Source: JACDDK01 sp038198445
Lineage (GTDB): Bacteria; Actinomycetota; Rubrobacteria; Rubrobacterales; Rubrobacteraceae
Assembly (NCBI GenBank): GCA_038198445.1
Contig: JBBPZZ010000114.1
Coordinates: 1-9,243, forward strand
Reading direction: 5' to 3'
DNA: 9,243 bases
The position numbers and the translations under genes were made by a program. This document shows positions 7,171-9,243 of the stretch, in pieces. The notes beneath the pieces are model-generated. The model worked only from the letters and a program-made list of their open reading frames with translations, was not told where the DNA came from and made no database searches. How positions within the stretch are numbered: position 1 is the stretch's first letter; every line of letters starts with the position of its first letter.

Positions 7171-8610
7171 CTAGCGTGGGCCAGACAGTCCGGCGAACGG
7201 CACTCCGCCCGTGTCCGGAAGCGTTGCGCCAGCCGTGTCTGGAAGCGCTGCGCTGCCCGTTTCCGGAATAGTAGGGGCGGAAACCTCGGGATCAGCAGCG
7301 GCGGAGTTGATGGCGGCACGAACGGGGTCGGGAAGAGGACCGGCGATGGGCGTGGCGACCGTGGATACCTCGGGTACGAGTGGCGGCCTGCCTGTGAAGC
7401 CTAGCGCCGGACAGTTGATGACCTCGTTCGACGAGGCGAGAGGCAACCCACCGGGTGACGTCAGTTCTCCCGTGGACGCTACGGCACGGATCTCGTTCGC
7501 GTCCCTCAGCGCGACGTTGCGTCCCTCGGCGACCGCCGCATCGCTCCACACGCCTACGTTGAGGTCCCACAGGGGAGTGTAGGCCTGGGCGAGAGTTGGG
7601 TCGAGAAGCGTGGGGAAGACCTCGAAGACGTTCTCCAGGTCGCCGCCGTTGCGCAAGGCCTCCAGCAGATCCGTGTTCTTCAGGCTGAGCTCCTGCGCGT
7701 TAAGACCATCGCGGATGAGGTGGCGGATCCCCTGCGCCGGGGGACTTTCCTGGCCAACCGGGCCATTCATGAAGGTGAAGATCTCCGCGCGAGCCGAGTC
7801 CTGGCGAGTACTGCCGTTCGGGAAGGACGACAGGGCGAGGTTCGGCACGAAGATGCTCCGCTCGAGGGTAGCCGTGACCGAGTTAGACGCGTCGAAGTTG
7901 AGGTAGACGATGTCTTTTCCGTTTGCAGAACCACGGATCAAGCCCATGTCCACGGTCATCTTCTGTGTGTCGATGGCCAGGAGCCGGTCGTGGGTGTTGG
8001 TATGGGTCGTGACATCGAAGGGTCCGTCGCCGACCGCGACGATGGGCGCGTTGTAGACTACGTCGCTACCCCTAACGCGGACAAAGGGACTGTACTTGTC
8101 ATCCGCCATCGCGCCGGGACGGGCCAGTTGGGGCGGGAAGAAGGAAGGACCGGGCTCAAGGAGACGATCGGGACTGAAGTCGGGCTTGCCCTCGAACGTG
8201 ACCTCGCTCTCACCCAGTATCTGGCTCTTGGACTCGACCTGCTGCGCGCAGAGAGGGCAACCAGTGGTGATATTGGAAAGCTTGGGGGCGAAGTTCAGCC
8301 CGAGTTTCTCCGCGGTAGCTTTGTCGGAGGTGTCAGTTATGACGAACCAGACAGTCTCGCCGCCGACGTTGCCCTTGTGCAGAGGTAGGGTGGCGAAGTC
8401 TTTGGACAGGTCCACGGCCACGGCGCTCTTGATCACGAGGTTTTCCTTCGGCAGGAACTCGTCGTTCTCGGTATTCGACGCGGCGGTTTCTTGCGCCGTG
8501 GCGAACCTCGCGCCGCCCACCGCAAAGGTGGACAACACCAGGGCCAAGAACACGACCATAACAAAAGCGAGAGTCCTTCTGCAAACGAGGCTTATCTCTA
8601 CGCGGTACAT
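7171..8610 (-). CDS. Secreted protein of unknown function with CxxC motif and LPxTG-like C-terminal repeats
   Basis: The protein has 479 residues. The N-terminus is a long signal peptide (hydrophobic core about 14-31, possible cleavage after ATAQ at 40). The mature part has TVWFVITDTSDK (86-97), a CPLC motif (Cys118, Cys121), DFSPDRLLEPGPSFFPP (144-160), YSPFVRVRGSDVVYNAPI (173-190), SARAEIFTFMNG (272-283) and YTPLWDLNVGVW (344-355). This looks like one globular domain of about 350 residues. The pattern is reminiscent of uncharacterised secreted actinobacterial proteins, but I cannot name a family or function. The region from about 408 on is Pro/Ala-rich and ends in three LPxTG-like octapeptides. 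No hydrophobic anchor or basic tail follows, so classical sortase anchoring is unlikely. The start at 8610 has an ideal AAGGAGGT 4 bases upstream. A repeat-array promoter lies at 8755-8808 and a strong hairpin follows the stop, so the gene appears monocistronic. Confidence 0.85.
   Translation of the reverse strand: MYRVEISLVCRRTLAFVMVVFLALVLSTFAVGGARFATAQETAASNTENDEFLPKENLVIKSAVAVDLSKDFATLPLHKGNVGGETVWFVITDTSDKATAEKLGLNFAPKLSNITTGCPLCAQQVESKSQILGESEVTFEGKPDFSPDRLLEPGPSFFPPQLARPGAMADDKYSPFVRVRGSDVVYNAPIVAVGDGPFDVTTHTNTHDRLLAIDTQKMTVDMGLIRGSANGKDIVYLNFDASNSVTATLERSIFVPNLALSSFPNGSTRQDSARAEIFTFMNGPVGQESPPAQGIRHLIRDGLNAQELSLKNTDLLEALRNGGDLENVFEVFPTLLDPTLAQAYTPLWDLNVGVWSDAAVAEGRNVALRDANEIRAVASTGELTSPGGLPLASSNEVINCPALGFTGRPPLVPEVSTVATPIAGPLPDPVRAAINSAAADPEVSAPTIPETGSAALPDTAGATLPDTGGVPFAGLSGPR
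7201..7272 (-). repeat. Three tandem LPxTG-like octapeptide repeats
   Basis: Residues 447-470 of the secreted protein read TIPETGSA, ALPDTAGA, TLPDTGGV: three tandem 24-bp units. The second and third carry LPDTA and LPDTG, and the first IPETG. Only nine residues (PFAGLSGPR) follow. A sortase substrate would need a hydrophobic stretch and a positively charged tail here, and neither is present. Confidence 0.75.
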
Positions 8611-8661
8611 CTATACCTCCTTACTCGAATGGATGCATCCCCACGGACCGGCCTTCAGACA

Positions 8662-8682
8662 AAGCCGCAGGCACTGCGGCTT
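8662..8682 (-). promoter_or_regulatory. Leader hairpin upstream of the secreted-protein gene
   Basis: A perfect 8-bp inverted repeat (AAGCCGCA at 8662-8669, TGCGGCTT at 8675-8682) with a 5-base loop lies in the predicted leader, about 52-72 bases before the ATG at 8610. In the sense direction the stem ends in TTTGTC, so the T-tract is very short. It could be an attenuator, an mRNA-stability element or a weak terminator. I do not recognise a known riboswitch around it. Confidence 0.35.
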
Positions 8683-8754
8683 GCAATTGCGGCCCGCGTT
8701 ACCTATCCTCGGGTACCCCCCTTCCGTGGAGCGACGACAAAACCATGTCTCACC

Positions 8755-8808
8755 AGGGTAAGGAGTGGACCTTACGGGAAGCTTACCCGCGCCTTAACTT
8801 TCCATTAC
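8755..8808 (-). promoter_or_regulatory. 11-bp direct-repeat operator and -10 box for the 7171-8610 gene
   Basis: Four sense-strand units begin at 8808 (GTAATGGAAAG), 8797 (TTAAGGCGCGG), 8786 (GTAAGCTTCCC) and 8775 (GTAAGGTCCAC), exactly 11 bp apart. Four bases later comes TACCCT (8760-8755), a TANNNT hexamer at the same offset as in the other two arrays. Transcription would start near 8748, giving a leader of about 138 bases. The unit order GTAA, TTAA, GTAA, GTAA also resembles the array upstream of the response regulator. No -35 box is visible. The remaining upstream bases up to 8903 show nothing else I can name. Confidence 0.72.
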
Positions 8809-8903
8809 ATCTTGCGGCTGTTCTGAGGAGCGCGGTCTTCCGCCAACATCGTGCTTGACGGTGAATGTGCTTTAGACAATGCTGAGTAGGATTATTCCTA
8901 AGG

Positions 8904-9243
8904 TTACTCTTTCGGTTTTGGCGTAAGACGCCGCATGGCCATGAGACCAAGTATCCCGAGGAACGCGGCGAACCACAGTGTCACGAGCCGGGTAATTAGC
9001 GTGGCGGCCGCGGCCGGGCCGCTTGCAAGCCCGGCCGTGACGCGAAACATCCCCGTCAGGCTGGCCTCGGTGGCGCCGATGCCTCCGGGAAGCATTGACA
9101 CAAGCCCGACGATGGAGCTTACGGCGAAGATAAAGGCGACTTTCATGAACGGCACGGTACCCCCGACGCCCTGCACGATCAGGTACACGGCAGATATTTC
9201 CAGGCTCCAGATCACAAACGCGAGCGCGCTGCCCGCCGCCATC
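8904..9243 (-). CDS. C-terminal part of a flippase-like membrane protein (UPF0104/LPG-synthase TM family)
   Basis: The gene enters from beyond position 9243 and ends with TAA at 8904-8906, so only the last 112 or so residues are visible and the true start is outside. The fragment is strongly hydrophobic with about four membrane segments (roughly 4-25, 34-51, 74-86 and 88-102 of the visible part) and a short basic tail (RRLTPKPKE). The motif MLPGGIGATEASLTGMF (50-66) is the hallmark of the lysylphosphatidylglycerol-synthase transmembrane/YbhN/AglD family, predicted to move or flip lipids or lipid-linked sugars. The Met at 9242 is probably internal. The substrate cannot be told from this piece. 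Confidence 0.85.
   Translation of the reverse strand, partial: MAAGSALAFVIWSLEISAVYLIVQGVGGTVPFMKVAFIFAVSSIVGLVSMLPGGIGATEASLTGMFRVTAGLASGPAAAATLITRLVTLWFAAFLGILGLMAMRRLTPKPKE

Noticed and set aside
8611..8755. Possible riboswitch in the long leader of the secreted-protein gene
   Set aside because: I compared it by eye with c-di-GMP, c-di-AMP and cobalamin riboswitch cores and saw none of their conserved blocks; only one simple hairpin stands out.

Overview
The window looks like a chromosomal segment of a high-GC actinobacterium. The gene content (a GH15 glycosidase with 6-phosphogluconate and glucose dehydrogenases, an OmpR-type two-component pair, TANNNT-type -10 boxes) fits a Rubrobacter-like member of the Rubrobacteria, but this assignment is inference, because no rRNA or other marker gene is present. 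Every convincing gene is on the minus strand. I see no transposon, CRISPR array, tRNA or rRNA.

Layout, in the direction of transcription (high to low coordinates). (1) 9243-8904: C-terminal end of a polytopic flippase-like membrane protein. (2) 8903-8611: regulatory region with an array of 11-bp direct repeats. (3) 8610-7171: secreted protein of unknown function with a CxxC motif and three tandem LPxTG-like octapeptides at its C-terminus, followed by a strong hairpin at 7118-7153. (4) 7011-3401: a three-gene operon of GH15 glycosidase, 6-phosphogluconate dehydrogenase and glucose 1-dehydrogenase. Together these suggest a route from trehalose or an alpha-glucoside to glucose, gluconate, 6-phosphogluconate and pentose phosphate that yields NAD(P)H; the gluconate kinase is not in the window. 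(5) 3400-3069: regulatory region with a second 11-bp repeat array and a 39-codon leader ORF that abuts the next gene. (6) 3068-1141: OmpR/PhoB-type response regulator and sensor histidine kinase, overlapping by GTGA. (7) 1140-852: third repeat array, then a leader with a strong Shine-Dalgarno and a four-codon ORF. (8) 851-357: small secreted, low-complexity Phe/Asn/Gly/Ser-rich protein with a curlin-like segment, followed by a hairpin. (9) 62-1: the first 20 codons of a probable secreted protein with a Tat-like N-terminus.

The most notable signal is a promoter architecture shared by three genes. Upstream of the response regulator, the Phe/Asn/Gly-rich secreted protein and the LPxTG-like secreted protein there are 3 to 5 direct repeats (sense-strand GTAA or a close variant) spaced exactly 11 bp. 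In each case the last repeat contains CGTAAGGTC, and a TANNNT hexamer begins exactly 15 bases after the G of its GTAA. Repeats with an 11-bp period that overlap the -35 position are the usual binding pattern of PhoB/PhoP/OmpR-family regulators. The simplest model is that the response regulator encoded here activates its own operon and the two neighbouring secreted-protein genes, forming a small local envelope or extracellular regulon. That link is inferred, not shown.
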